Shown here one piece after another: positions 25,404-36,300 of a stretch of DNA of 64,000 nt (its first letter is position 1; every line of letters begins with the position of its first letter). The DNA comes from Clostridiales bacterium. Lineage in GTDB: Bacteria > Bacillota > Clostridia > Christensenellales > Borkfalkiaceae. The stretch lies in NCBI GenBank assembly GCA_023667345.1, contig JAMPAF010000001.1:62001-126000 (forward strand). The letters run 5' to 3'. The notes beneath the pieces are model-generated. The model searched no databases. It was not told where the DNA came from and saw only the letters and a program-made list of their open reading frames with translations. Both the position numbers and the translations under genes were made by a program.

Positions 25404-28400
25404 CGGTTTTGTCTTCTCCGCTGTTTTCCTGTTGATTGTCCTTTTCCGACTGCACGTCGCTGTCGCTTGCAGGCTCTTCCGAATTACCCTCGGGCTCTTC
25501 GGGCTCTTCCTCGTCGTCGGTTGCGCCCTCTTCGCCGCTCTCTTCGGCTTTAATTGCTTTTTCCGCGCCCCGCTTTATAATTCCGCGCTTTTTGAGCACG
25601 ATTACGACCGCTACCGCCGCCGCGCCGACTACCGCTACAACGCCTATTACTATCGCCGCGATTACGCCCGCCGAAAGATTGCTCTCTGCGGGAGCCGCGG
25701 GTGCGTCTTCGGATACGGTTATTTCGATATCCGCGCTGAACCCTTCATATGCGCCTATGCCTACGAGAGTGACGGAATCGTCGTAATCTTCGAGAGGTCT
25801 GTTGGAACGGTCGCTGAGCTTAAAGTTGCCCGACGCGTTGATTATCTTGGTCGAGTAGTCGTCGTAGGTTACGAGAATTTTTACGCCCGAAAGCGAGAAC
25901 TTCGAACCGGGGCGGTACTCCGTGCGGTGCGAGGAGCTTGCAGCTATTTCCACTTCGCTGACCGCGGGCTGTAAGCCGAACTTGGGCTTTACGGAGCTGA
26001 GCGCGCTCTCTACCTCGAACAGCTTGTTCGCGTTTTCTTCGCCGAAGTAGGCAAGCTGGGCTTCCGTCCTTAAACCGTTGTACATTTCGTGCGCGCGCTT
26101 TACCGTCTCGGCAAACTGCTCTACCGTCTCGGAAGATACGGAATTTTTATTCCATTTTTTAACCGTTTCGGCGTCGAACTCTAAGTTTTCGATTATTTCT
26201 ATCAGCTCTCTCGTGCCGTTTTCGGGCATCTCGCCGAGCTGGGGCGTCGTGTTGCCGAAGTAGCCCGTGTAGATATAGTTGTTATATCCCGTGCCGTTCG
26301 AAGGGTACAGTATCGTCAAGGTGCTCGCAGCGGGGTTTTCTTCAGAGGGCGACGTCTTTATGTGGTTGATAAGGTAGTACACGTCGTCGCCGAAGTTGGT
26401 GTAGAAGAACGAGTTGGTCGAAGCCGCGTTGTCGGCTATGAGTTTGTCCATAACCCCCTGCAAAAGCGCGGGAGCTTCGATACTCTCGAACCGGTACGTC
26501 GTTATTCCGCTGTACAGATACGCGCTGTGCCCTATAACCTTTAACGTATAGGGAAGATTTACGTTTTGCAGACTGTCCGACGGAACGTAGTAGAACGCGA
26601 AGTCGAACACCGAAACGGTGCCGTCGAGAACGGCGTACGTTCTTCTGCCTTCGACGGCTGCGCCCACTCTGCCCGCGGGGTATGCGACAATCTCGTACAC
26701 GCCCTTATTTATCACTCTGTATAAGACGCCGCCGTCGTCGAAATAATTTTCGTTGCCGCTCTCTACGGTGATGTCCGCAAGCTTCACATTGAGCGCGAAC
26801 GCCGCTCTGCCGACATATTCGCAGCTTGCGGGTATAGCGACGGAAGAGAGCGCCGTGCCGAAGAACGCGTAGTCGCCTATGCCTTCAAGCGAGCCGCCGA
26901 ACATCACCCCGTCGACGGCAGAAGCCATCTGGAACGCGCCCGCGTAAATTTCCTTAATAGCCGTAAGTTCGAGCGAGGTAAGCGCGGTGCAGCCCTCGAA
27001 AGCGTAACTTTCGATTTTGGTCACCCGCTCCAAGCCGTCCACCGTCGCAAGCGCGGTACAGCCCGCAAACGCCGAAACGCCTATTTCGGTAACCTTGTTG
27101 AGGTCAATCGACGTAAGCTTGTCGCAACCGCTTATATAGTTGGTGTCGGAAAGCTGAGTGAAGGCAAACACGCCTTCGCCTATCCTTTTTATTTTATCGC
27201 CAAATTCAACGCTTGTCAACGCGCTTTCGACATAATAACTGATGCCGAACGCTCCCGATGCGGAAATATAGCCGTATTCCACGGTGGAGAAGGTATAATC
27301 GCCCGTCGCCTCCGCTTCGTCGCCGAATGTTACGGTAGTAAGCTTGGAGCAGAGCGCGAACACCCTCGAACCCATGGTTTTAACCGAATTTACGGTAACC
27401 TGCGTGAGACTGTCGCAACGCGCGAACGCTTCCGACCCGATAGTCTTTACGCTTGCGGGCAGATTAAGCGAAGTTATCGCCGTGCCGCGGAACGCTCCCC
27501 CGCCGATATTTGCAAGGCTTGAAAGCTCGTCTATATTAGTCTTGGCAAGCGCGGTGCAACCGCCGAACGCGTAGTCGCCGACCGAGGTTACGCCCGCGGG
27601 AATTTCAATTTCCGTGAGCCCCGTGCCGTAGAACGCGTATGCGGGAATTTCGGTGAGATTTTCGTTTAAAGTCACGCTTTTAAGACCGCTAAGCCCCCTC
27701 AGCGCGCCCTCGCCCAACGAGGTTACCTTGCTTAAATCGAGCTCGGTTACGCCATTATCCATACGGCTTGCCGAGAACGCGTTGGGACCTATCGCCGTAA
27801 CCGTGCCGCCCTTTAAAAGCTCTGCGAACGCTTCGTCGACCTTGACGGGCGCAAGCACGAGCGTGCCTTCCTTAATTACACTGCCGCCCATAGCCGTTAC
27901 GCCGTCGAACACGCCCGTACCGAGCGCGGGGTTGAACCCTTCGTCCGTATACAGCGATTGTAGGTCGGTGCAGTTGCGGAACGCGTAGTCGCCGACCGAG
28001 GCAATCTTTTTGCCCGCTACGTTAAACTCGGTGAGCTGGCGGCAGCTTTCGAACGCGTGCGCGCCTATCGAGCGGACGTCCTCGCCGTCTGCGGGGTAGT
28101 CGTAGGTGACCTTTTTCAACCCGTCGCAACCCGCGAACGCACCCGCGCCTATCGCTGCGCAGTGTATCTCCACCTCTTCGAGCGAAGTACAGCCGTTGAA
28201 CATATACGCGCCTATCGCGGTGGATTCAGCCGTCTTGACCTCCGCTATCGAGGCGCAACCCGCGAACACGGATACGCCCGCGACGTGCAACCTTGTGACA
28301 TCGGCGACTTCGAGAGCGGTACAGCCCATGAACGCGCCGTCGTACGCAGTGCCTATCGCCGCCATATTTACTACCTCTTTAAGCGAGGTACAACCCGCGA

Positions 28401-31400
28401 AAGAGGTTCTTGCAACCGTTATGAGTTTGCAGTTGGTTAAATCTACTACTTTAAGATTGGTGCAGCCCGTAAACGCGCTTTCGCTAATCAGCGTGAGCGA
28501 CGAGCCGGGATTTGTCTGCTTTTCAAGGCTCTGGAAACATATCGCTTTAAGGTTTACGCAGTCCTCGAACGCCCTCTTGTCAATCGAAGTAACGCTCTTG
28601 GGGATAACGATAATTTCAACGTTTTCACATTCCTTAAACGCCTCTTCGCCTATCTGCGTTACGGTGCTGTCCTCGGGGAAGGTGAGCACGCGCACGTTTT
28701 CGAACGTCTGCCCGCCTATCTGCAAGCTTTCGGTAAGCACGCCGCCCATACCCTTGTATTTTGTGAGCGTGTTGCCCGAGAGCGTGAACGAAGGTCTGAT
28801 ATTCAAAATGACGTCCGCCCTGAACATTTCCGCACCTTCCACACTGCCGCGGTGGGCGGTTGCGGTAACCGTTACGTCCTCGGAATACTCGCCCTCGTAG
28901 ATAATGCTTACGTTGCCGTTCTGGTCTACCGTGGCTCTGTCGGGATTGCCCGCGCCCGAATCGACCTTCCAAACCCAAACTATATCGTCGGTGGGGAAAT
29001 ACCACGGGTCGATTACGGGTTTAAGCTTAAACTTCTGCCCCGAGCTGACCTGTACCGCCCCCTCGGCTTTCGAGAGAGCTTCGCCGTGGTTTACGATGAC
29101 GTCGAACGTCGCCTTGGCGTTAGCGGGATTGGGGGGAGTGCCCTCGCCCTCTACCTTTACCCAGACGCTCTTTGTCACCTGTTTGCCGTTGACGTCAAGC
29201 CCGCCCAACACGGTTAAGAGGGTTATGCCCTCGTCCGCCGCGTACAGTTCGCCGTTTTTAACCTGCGCCACGAGCGGGTCGCTTGCGCTCCAACCGAAGT
29301 TGGACGCATCCCACTTTTTAGACGTATCGTTGCTCGAAATACCGAACTTTAACGTGTCGTACTTTTTTAACGTAACCGTGCCGCCGTCGGCGACCTCTTT
29401 GCCGTCTAAGGTGAGCGCAAAGTTGGCGGGAGCGACCGAGGTCGTGCGCATATACGAAAGGTCCAAGTTATATGTGTTGTGGTTGAGCGCGTAGTCGTCT
29501 ATCTCCACCCAAAGCTTGCCCCTGTACTCCTCGGTATAGAATTCGGTGATGTCTATAGATACGGTGTTCACCGTGTTTCTGCGGGGATTGATTATGGGAA
29601 TTACGTAGTCGGTTGCAAGCTTAATCTGCGTGAGTTCGACGTCCGTCGCGCTTTCAGTATCGGCATAGCACAAAATTACAGACTGGGGATAGTGGTTGTC
29701 GAATATGTCGAGGTCGAGGAACACCTGCTGGTAGTCCTTGCCCGAGCTGTCCTTTAAGTTTACGAACCTTATGCGGCTGTCTGTGAGCACGGGGGCTTCA
29801 TAGTCGACGTAGAAGTTCATCGAGAAGGAATTATCCTTGTAAACGCCGTAGGTTTGTTTGTTGCCTTTTTCGTCGATATAGGTAAACGCGTCCTCGTCGC
29901 CGGCTATATACGCCTTGTAGTCGTCGTAGTCGAAATAGAATCTGAAATCGAGATTGTATTTGCCGTTAGCCGCTAAACCGAGCTCGTCGGGTTTGAGTTC
30001 GATGAGCACCTGCGAGGGCATTGAACTGCCGCCGCCCGCGTACGACTTGTTTGCGCGGTAGATAACCCGCGTTTCGTTGCCGTTTTCATCCTTTATGACC
30101 TCGCCCGTGTCGACGTTGGTCAAGGTGTAGGTTACCACCTCCGCGCCGCGCAGAAGACCCGCATACAGCGCCTTTATGCCCGTCGTCGTAAGATAGTTGT
30201 TCGGGTCGTTCGCGCCGTAGTACTGATGGAAATCGCGCGAGATTGCGATATGTTCCTCTTCAACGTAGACGTAATCGGCGGTGTGCTCCTTCGCCTCGTC
30301 CTGAATGTAGAGGAACGAGCCGAGGGGTATGGTGTAATTCATGCCCGCGTAGTAGCCGTACGCCTGACTTGCCCAGACGCGGGGTTGAGCCCTCTCTTCG
30401 TCTTTGAGCGAGGTGTCCTTTGCGTCCTCCGCAACGTCGAAGCAGGTCAAGTCCATCATGGGCGCGTCCTTCCAGTCGCCGTAGAAGCCCATAAACGGCA
30501 GATTCAAATCGCACTGTGCGCCGTCCTGACTTATAAGCTGCAAAAAGCCTTCGACGAACATGCCGTTTTCGAAATTGGTATTTAAGTATGCCTTTTCTTC
30601 GGGGGTAAGCTTTAACGTTACCTCGATTTTTTTCGTGGCGTTTGCCGCAACCGTGATATTGCCGCCCTTCGCGAGGGTCTGACCGTCAACCTTCCACTGC
30701 GCGTCGTCGTTTAAAAGGTGTGCCTTTTCGGCAACCGACATGCCGTCCGCGCCGACCGTTTCGGTCATGAATATGGTCTTTGCCTTAAACGTGAGGTTTG
30801 TATCGCCGAAATTTTTAACGTAGAAAGTTACTTTGTACTCGCCGCTCTTCTTAGGGTCGTCTTTGAGCTCGGCTTTGGGTCTGCCGTCCTCGCACATGTT
30901 GTCCTCTTCCTTGGTGAAAAGGAAAGCCTTGGTGCTGAAAACGTTGTCGAGCGTGGCAAGACCCGAGCCCTGCTTTCTCGGCGAGTATGGCAGTCTGTTC
31001 TGGTCGTATACCGTGACCGCCGTGCTCATTACTATATTATTTGTAAGCTTTGTGAGTTTGAGCGCGGCGGAATCGTCGCCTTCCCAAATACTCGCATAGC
31101 TGTAATTGCCCTTTATATATCCCTTTAACAGCGCCTCGAAGCCCGCGAGGTTGGGGCACGCCATCGAGGTGCCGCTCATCTCGTCGTAGTAGCCGCCCGC
31201 AACCGCCGAGGTTATCTCGCCTCCGTGCGAGGTTACGTCGGGTTTTAACTGCAAGTCGGGAGTTGCGCCCCAGGACGAATAGTCGTTCATGAAGGGACCG
31301 GCGTCGTTAAAGTTTTTCGAAACGGTTATCATGCCCTCGCCGTCTACCGCGTTGTTTACGAGCGAAAGCCCCGCTTCCATCGAAATCGACGCGGAAGGCA

Positions 31401-33267
31401 CGTGCTCCTTCATATCGCCGAGCGACATTCTTATGGTGCCCGATACGTTGTTGTATACGATAACCGCCGCCGCGCCGACGTCTTCGCCCTGATAGGTCTG
31501 GTGAATCGCCGTCGAAATTTTGTCCTTGAACTGGCTTCCGCCCCTCTGTACGAGCGCGATTACCTTTTCGCCCTTGTATTTGGGTTGAAGCCTGCGCTTG
31601 ATATTGGGCAGATAGGAGGTCGAGTCGCCCGTGCCGGGGATAACCACGTATCTGAAAGTCGCCTTATCGACCTTTTCGCCCTCTTCCTTGCCCTCATTGA
31701 CAAGGTCGAGCATTTCGGCTACGAAATCGTACGCCTCCGAATCCTCGTTGCGCGATTCTTCGAAATAGATTACGTTGCCGCCCGAACGCTCGTTGCCGTT
31801 CGTATCGTAGTCGTTAGCCCTTAAATACGAGGCGTACTGTCCGTTTACGCTTGCAACCGACAGCGCGCCCGTGAACGTGGAGGGCGAACCGACCGTGCCC
31901 GAATCGGGGTTTGAGGTAAGGTTTGTACCGAAAGCGCTGCCGAAGCCCGCGGAATAGTCGTTACTTGCCGCGACAATCAAGGATATGCCCTTGTCCCTTA
32001 TGCGCTTGTACACGCTCTTCATAAGGAAACCTTCCTCGTCCTCTTCCTTGGCTCCGCTCGGGCAGAGAGCCCTCGACGAGAAGCCCGCGCTGGTGCCGAG
32101 CGACATATTTATTACGTCTACGTTTAAGTTGTAGCAGTCCTCAAGCGCGTCTAAAATGTCGACCGCTTCCGCGCCGCCTATGCCCTCGGCGTCGAGGTTG
32201 TCCGTGAACACCTTGCAGATTACAAGCTGAGCTTCGGGCGCAACGCCGCGGAAGGGTATGTTTTCGCCGTCCGCCGTCTGCGCCGTGTTGCCGTCCTTAT
32301 CGGTGTAGCTGTCCGCCTTGCCCGCAACTATGCCCGCAACGTGCGTGCCGTGGTTGGAGTACGAGGGGAAAACGTCGGTATCCCTGTCCGCGTAGTCGAA
32401 CGCGAAGGGAACCTTTTTGCTTATATACACATCGTCTGTAGTCGCCCCTACGTTTTTGAGCGACTGGAAGGGCACGGGATTTGCGCCGAACTCGTCGTCT
32501 GTGCCCGCAACCTCGTTGTTGAGTTTATTGTCGATATAATCGTAGGTGAACGAAATTTTATCTTCGTTTACGGGGTCGTTTACGAACGCGGGGTGAGTGT
32601 AGTCGAGACCGGTGTCGAGTATAGCGACGGTCATACCGCTGCCGTCGATGCCCGCCTCAACCTGTTCGGATGAGTTGTAAATGCCTGTCTCGTAGATATT
32701 GCTCGAATTCTGCTGAACGCCGTCGCTTGTATCAACCGTCTTGGGGCGGGCGTAGGTGGAGCCAACCGATACTGTGGAAACTCCCTTTAAGCCCTTTATC
32801 TTGGCGTATTCCGAAAGTTTTACGTCGATTGCCACCGCGTTTGCTATCGAGGAATAGCTGCTTCTGAATTCGTAGCTTATCCCCGCCCTTTTAAGTTCGG
32901 TTAAAAACGCCCGTTGTTCGTCGGCGATTTCCGCCTGCGCGTCCGCGTCCTTGCCGTCGCGTTCGGATAAAGGTTCGCCTTTAAGCGTGACGATAAGCGT
33001 GCGGGTGAGCGAATATACGTCCGTAACCGCACCGTCGTTTTTTATGACGTCCTTGGATAGATTGTCAAGTTTAATCTGCGTTAAGTCTATCTTGCCGTTC
33101 GCGTTCTCGTAGTCGAGGTTGTACACCTCGTCCGCGGAGGCGGAGATACCCGACCCCTTAGCCGCAAACGCCGTAAGCTGACCCGCCGCAAACGTGGCGC
33201 ACATTACCGCGCTTAAACCTATACATGCCGCTCTGCGGCGAACTGCCCTTGTAAATTTGAATTTCAT
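25396..33267 (-). CDS. giant cell-surface subtilisin (S8) fused to leucine-rich repeats
   Basis: A 2623-residue exported serine protease. Signal peptide about 1-36; possible propeptide to about 170; S8 domain with Asp218 (VAILDTGLDYTHPAF), His306 (SNHGTHVAGI) and Ser701 (MSGTSMACPNLAG). A PA-type insert lies at about 550-650 (YKGEKVIALVQRGG...AAVIVYNN), as in lactocepin and C5a-peptidase-like enzymes. Then come Fn3-like domains (about 770-1250), an Ig-like BIG domain (about 1290-1370), and a long run of BspA-type LRR_5 units (about 1480-2200; pattern IGEEAFKECENVEIIVIPKS, repeated more than 15 times). A further Ig-like domain, a membrane helix (about 2530-2560) and an acidic Glu/Asp/Ser tail follow. 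I see no LPXTG, so it is probably membrane-anchored. It likely degrades proteins outside the cell to feed OppABCDF. Confidence 0.9.
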   Translation of the reverse strand: MKFKFTRAVRRRAACIGLSAVMCATFAAGQLTAFAAKGSGISASADEVYNLDYENANGKIDLTQIKLDNLSKDVIKNDGAVTDVYSLTRTLIVTLKGEPLSERDGKDADAQAEIADEQRAFLTELKRAGISYEFRSSYSSIANAVAIDVKLSEYAKIKGLKGVSTVSVGSTYARPKTVDTSDGVQQNSSNIYETGIYNSSEQVEAGIDGSGMTVAILDTGLDYTHPAFVNDPVNEDKISFTYDYIDNKLNNEVAGTDDEFGANPVPFQSLKNVGATTDDVYISKKVPFAFDYADRDTDVFPSYSNHGTHVAGIVAGKADSYTDKDGNTAQTADGENIPFRGVAPEAQLVICKVFTDNLDAEGIGGAEAVDILDALEDCYNLNVDVINMSLGTSAGFSSRALCPSGAKEEDEEGFLMKSVYKRIRDKGISLIVAASNDYSAGFGSAFGTNLTSNPDSGTVGSPSTFTGALSVASVNGQYASYLRANDYDTNGNERSGGNVIYFEESRNEDSEAYDFVAEMLDLVNEGKEEGEKVDKATFRYVVIPGTGDSTSYLPNIKRRLQPKYKGEKVIALVQRGGSQFKDKISTAIHQTYQGEDVGAAAVIVYNNVSGTIRMSLGDMKEHVPSASISMEAGLSLVNNAVDGEGMITVSKNFNDAGPFMNDYSSWGATPDLQLKPDVTSHGGEITSAVAGGYYDEMSGTSMACPNLAGFEALLKGYIKGNYSYASIWEGDDSAALKLTKLTNNIVMSTAVTVYDQNRLPYSPRKQGSGLATLDNVFSTKAFLFTKEEDNMCEDGRPKAELKDDPKKSGEYKVTFYVKNFGDTNLTFKAKTIFMTETVGADGMSVAEKAHLLNDDAQWKVDGQTLAKGGNITVAANATKKIEVTLKLTPEEKAYLNTNFENGMFVEGFLQLISQDGAQCDLNLPFMGFYGDWKDAPMMDLTCFDVAEDAKDTSLKDEERAQPRVWASQAYGYYAGMNYTIPLGSFLYIQDEAKEHTADYVYVEEEHIAISRDFHQYYGANDPNNYLTTTGIKALYAGLLRGAEVVTYTLTNVDTGEVIKDENGNETRVIYRANKSYAGGGSSMPSQVLIELKPDELGLAANGKYNLDFRFYFDYDDYKAYIAGDEDAFTYIDEKGNKQTYGVYKDNSFSMNFYVDYEAPVLTDSRIRFVNLKDSSGKDYQQVFLDLDIFDNHYPQSVILCYADTESATDVELTQIKLATDYVIPIINPRRNTVNTVSIDITEFYTEEYRGKLWVEIDDYALNHNTYNLDLSYMRTTSVAPANFALTLDGKEVADGGTVTLKKYDTLKFGISSNDTSKKWDASNFGWSASDPLVAQVKNGELYAADEGITLLTVLGGLDVNGKQVTKSVWVKVEGEGTPPNPANAKATFDVIVNHGEALSKAEGAVQVSSGQKFKLKPVIDPWYFPTDDIVWVWKVDSGAGNPDRATVDQNGNVSIIYEGEYSEDVTVTATAHRGSVEGAEMFRADVILNIRPSFTLSGNTLTKYKGMGGVLTESLQIGGQTFENVRVLTFPEDSTVTQIGEEAFKECENVEIIVIPKSVTSIDKRAFEDCVNLKAICFQSLEKQTNPGSSLTLISESAFTGCTNLKVVDLTNCKLITVARTSFAGCTSLKEVVNMAAIGTAYDGAFMGCTALEVADVTRLHVAGVSVFAGCASIAEVKTAESTAIGAYMFNGCTSLEEVEIHCAAIGAGAFAGCDGLKKVTYDYPADGEDVRSIGAHAFESCRQLTEFNVAGKKIASVGDYAFRNCTDLQSLYTDEGFNPALGTGVFDGVTAMGGSVIKEGTLVLAPVKVDEAFAELLKGGTVTAIGPNAFSASRMDNGVTELDLSKVTSLGEGALRGLSGLKSVTLNENLTEIPAYAFYGTGLTEIEIPAGVTSVGDYAFGGCTALAKTNIDELSSLANIGGGAFRGTAITSLNLPASVKTIGSEAFARCDSLTQVTVNSVKTMGSRVFALCSKLTTVTFGDEAEATGDYTFSTVEYGYISASGAFGISYYVESALTSVEFGDKIKRIGEGVFAFTQLSDTNYISGCDKLTSIDLNKVTEIGVSAFAGCTALATVDGLERVTKIESYAFEGCTALTSLELTAIKEIYAGAFQMASAVDGVMFGGSLEGIGDYAFFGTALSSVAIPASCEYVGRAAFALNVKLADITVESGNENYFDDGGVLYRVINKGVYEIVAYPAGRVGAAVEGRRTYAVLDGTVSVFDFAFYYVPSDSLQNVNLPYTLKVIGHSAYLYSGITTYRFESIEAPALLQGVMDKLIADNAASTNSFFYTNFGDDVYYLINHIKTSPSEENPAASTLTILYPSNGTGYNNYIYTGYFGNTTPQLGEMPENGTRELIEIIENLEFDAETVKKWNKNSVSSETVEQFAETVKRAHEMYNGLRTEAQLAYFGEENANKLFEVESALSSVKPKFGLQPAVSEVEIAASSSHRTEYRPGSKFSLSGVKILVTYDDYSTKIINASGNFKLSDRSNRPLEDYDDSVTLVGIGAYEGFSADIEITVSEDAPAAPAESNLSAGVIAAIVIGVVAVVGAAAVAVVIVLKKRGIIKRGAEKAIKAEESGEEGATDDEEEPEEPEGNSEEPASDSDVQSEKDNQQENSGEDKTDD

Positions 33268-33342
33268 TTATCGTCACCTGAGACGGCGCGAAGCCGCCGC
33301 CGAATTTCTTAACTTTAAACTTTACAGCTTTATTGCGGTCGG

Positions 33343-36300
33343 TTATTCCTGTCCGTCCGCGCCCTCTTCCCCGCCTTCCGCGGGCTCTTTGCTCTCTTCC
33401 TGCTTGGGGGTTAAGGTCATGGACTTTTCCTTGGTCGTCTCGTCCGTCGTAACCGTTGCGGTATAGACTGTTTTCGTCATAATGTCCGTGAGCTCGTACA
33501 CGCCCTTTGCCGCGTCCACCGTCTTATAGGTGTACGCCTTTACGTAGCCGTCGCTCTCGCCCATAAGATAAACCGAACCGCCCTCCGCAAACACGTAGGT
33601 TTGGGCGTGCATAGTCACGCTTATCACTTCCTTGGGCGTCATTGTGAGCGTATTGCCTTCCTCGCTCTTTGTGAGCGTTGCCGAAAATACGTTGCCGTCC
33701 GCGTCGGTCAATTCGTACTGACCGTTCTTTTCGTTGGTTGCGACGAATGTATAAGCCGCATAATAATCGTTGCCCGAAACGCGCCACAGCGTTCTCCAAC
33801 CGAACGAGTATACGGTGTAGCCTATGGAAGCCTGAATCTGCGGGGTTACCGTGAGTCTGTAATTTCTGCCCGAGCTTGCGATTCTGCCGTTCAATCTTAC
33901 GCCCAGCGAGTCGGTAAGTTCGCAGAGCACCGAGGTTACGATTTCGTAGCTGTAAGCCTTTCGGGTATACACCGTTTCTGCGGCGCTCTTTACCCATACG
34001 GTGTTGTTGCCGTCGAAGAAGAAGGTGTTCTGGTTGCCCTGAATTACGGCTACGCGCCCGTAGTAGGTATCCACCGCCACGGTCTTGTACCAGTTGCCGC
34101 CGTTCTGGAACGCGCCCGCCTCGCCGCTCGTTGCGTCAACCATCATAAGGTTGCTATCCGCAACGATGTAGGGCTTGCCTATCTCGTTTATTCTGTAACT
34201 GTAATTTACGGGGTCGCCCGAAGCGGGGGTAAATATCGCCGTGCCGCTGCCGTATATACAGCTTCCCAGTCCGTCGAACTTCCAGCCCGAGCCGTCGGTT
34301 GCCTTGTATTCGCCGCGCCAGCTATCGGAGTTCTCCGTCCTTATGCAGTAAACGTAGCTCGTGCCGTCCGCCGTCGTGCGCATCATATTCATCTCGTCGT
34401 TGCCCGAAAGCAGGCTGAGCACCGTTACCGTGTCGTCGTCCGTGCGGGTGAGCGTCTTTGCCAAGGGATTGTAAACGTAGCTTTCGCCGCCTACCGTCGC
34501 CGTGAAGTTGCCGTCTACCTCGCTGACCTCGACGGGCGCGTCGGTTGCCGATACGTACCAGCTACCCTTAAAGCCCGTTTTGAACACGAGGGTCTTGCCG
34601 TTCCAGCCAAAGCCGCTTCCGCTTGCCGTAAGCTTGTAGCCGCCGAGAACCACCTCGCCGTTTGCGTTTACCGTATATTCTATCGGCTCGCCGCCCGAAA
34701 CCTTTACCGCGCCGGTAACATCCGGCTTGCCGACGTTCGACTTGCCGTCGAAAGTGTAGCTCGTTTCGCCGTCGTACAGCACCACGCCGTACCAGTCGTC
34801 GCGGCGGCCGAGCAACCCGCTTGCGGGCTCCTGCTCCCTGTCCTCGGTGAAGGAAACTCTGTTTTCCTTTTCGTTATATACAATATTATATTTAATTCCG
34901 CCGACCGTCATCGTGCCGTTCACGGAGTCCGTAAGCGTGTATGCGCCGCGAAGAGTTGCGCCGAGAGCGCTTCTTGCAACGACCTCCGCGCCGTTATCGC
35001 CCGAGCTTCTGCCGTTGAACGTAACCGTGTCGAACTTGTCGTCTACGCCCGTCCACACGCCGCGGAACACGTCGTAAATGTTGAATTCGAACCTGCGGTA
35101 CTCGTCGTATAAGAGCGAGTAGAAAGCGCTGCTTGCGGTGTTTGACGACGCGTCGTAAGTGAGTTCGCCGTACTGTCTGTCGCCCACGAAAACCCTTAAA
35201 TGGGTGCCGTCCGCCGTCGTGTACAAATCGTACTCGGCGTCGAGCGTCTGCGACCTGCCGCCCGCGTAGTTTATCGTCGCGCTGCCGTAGCCTGCTGTGC
35301 CCACGCCGCCGAACGAGAGCATAATCTGTTCGGTCGTGCCGAGCATATACCACTCGCCCGTAAAGTTGTCGCTCACGTAATAATTTTCGCCGTTAATTAC
35401 CAAAATGCCGCCGGAAAACGACGCCTTGTACGTCTCGCCGTCTATCTCGAAGCCTATCACGCCTGCGCCCGCGGGAGTTACCGTCACCGCCGTGCCGCCG
35501 TTGATAGCAACACTGCCCTCGCCGTCGAACGTGAATGTGTATGCAGAGTTTGCGGACTTTTTCCAACTGCCCTTAAATTCGTCGATTCTGGAAACCGAAA
35601 CGCCGTTTACCCTGTCGACCGTGCCGTCGCCGTTTACCGTGACCGTCTCGCTTCTGCCGCCGAGCTTTACCGTATATCCGCCGCCGTCTGCGGGCGCGAA
35701 AGTGAAGCTTTCGGTAGTGGTGCCCGCCGTCCTCACGCCCGTGCCGTTGGTGCGGAACGTGTAGAACACGCCGTTTTCGTTTTTATACTCGCCGTAGACA
35801 AAGTTGTCGTGCGGCTTCAACGCGGTTACCGTGTCGGTGGGGTTGTTGTAGGTGACATACTCGGAAGTACTCTCGGTATTTACAAGAGTTAAATACGAGG
35901 AAAGTTTCAATTCGCCGTTTGCCGCCGTGCCGCCGTAGGCGAAGTACGTGCCGTTTATTTCGTCCTCGCCGTAGGTGAGAGCCGCAAGGCAACTGCGGTA
36001 CAAAATTATGTTGTCGCTCTGTTTGCCGTTATAGATATACGGGCACTCGTGGTAGAGACCGCCGCTGCGCACCTGCGCCTTGCCGTCCGCGGTGAGCGTT
36101 ATGCTCGCGCCGTTCGAGAAAGCCGTATCCTGCAAATAGTAGGTGCCCGCAACCGCGTTATAATCGGCAAAGCCGACGTAGATTGTCGTTTCGTCCTTTA
36201 CGGGCACGAAGCCGTAGGGCACCCTCTGCGTCATTGCGCTGTCGAAATAGTAGCCCCAGCTGCGCCCCTGCGCGTTTACCGCATATTCGGGAACGCCGCC

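Noticed and set aside
25396..25700. LPXTG sorting signal at the end of the giant subtilisin
   Set aside because: No LPXTG-like motif before the membrane helix, and about 60 acidic residues follow it, which is not a sortase substrate layout.
33601..35112. Long antisense frame (503 codons) on the plus strand
   Set aside because: It is opposite a convincing lipoprotein gene; its composition (Arg, Val, Ala, Tyr, His in bulk) is what the reverse of GC-rich third positions gives. The same applies to 53663-55351, 7177-8448 and 36049-37029.
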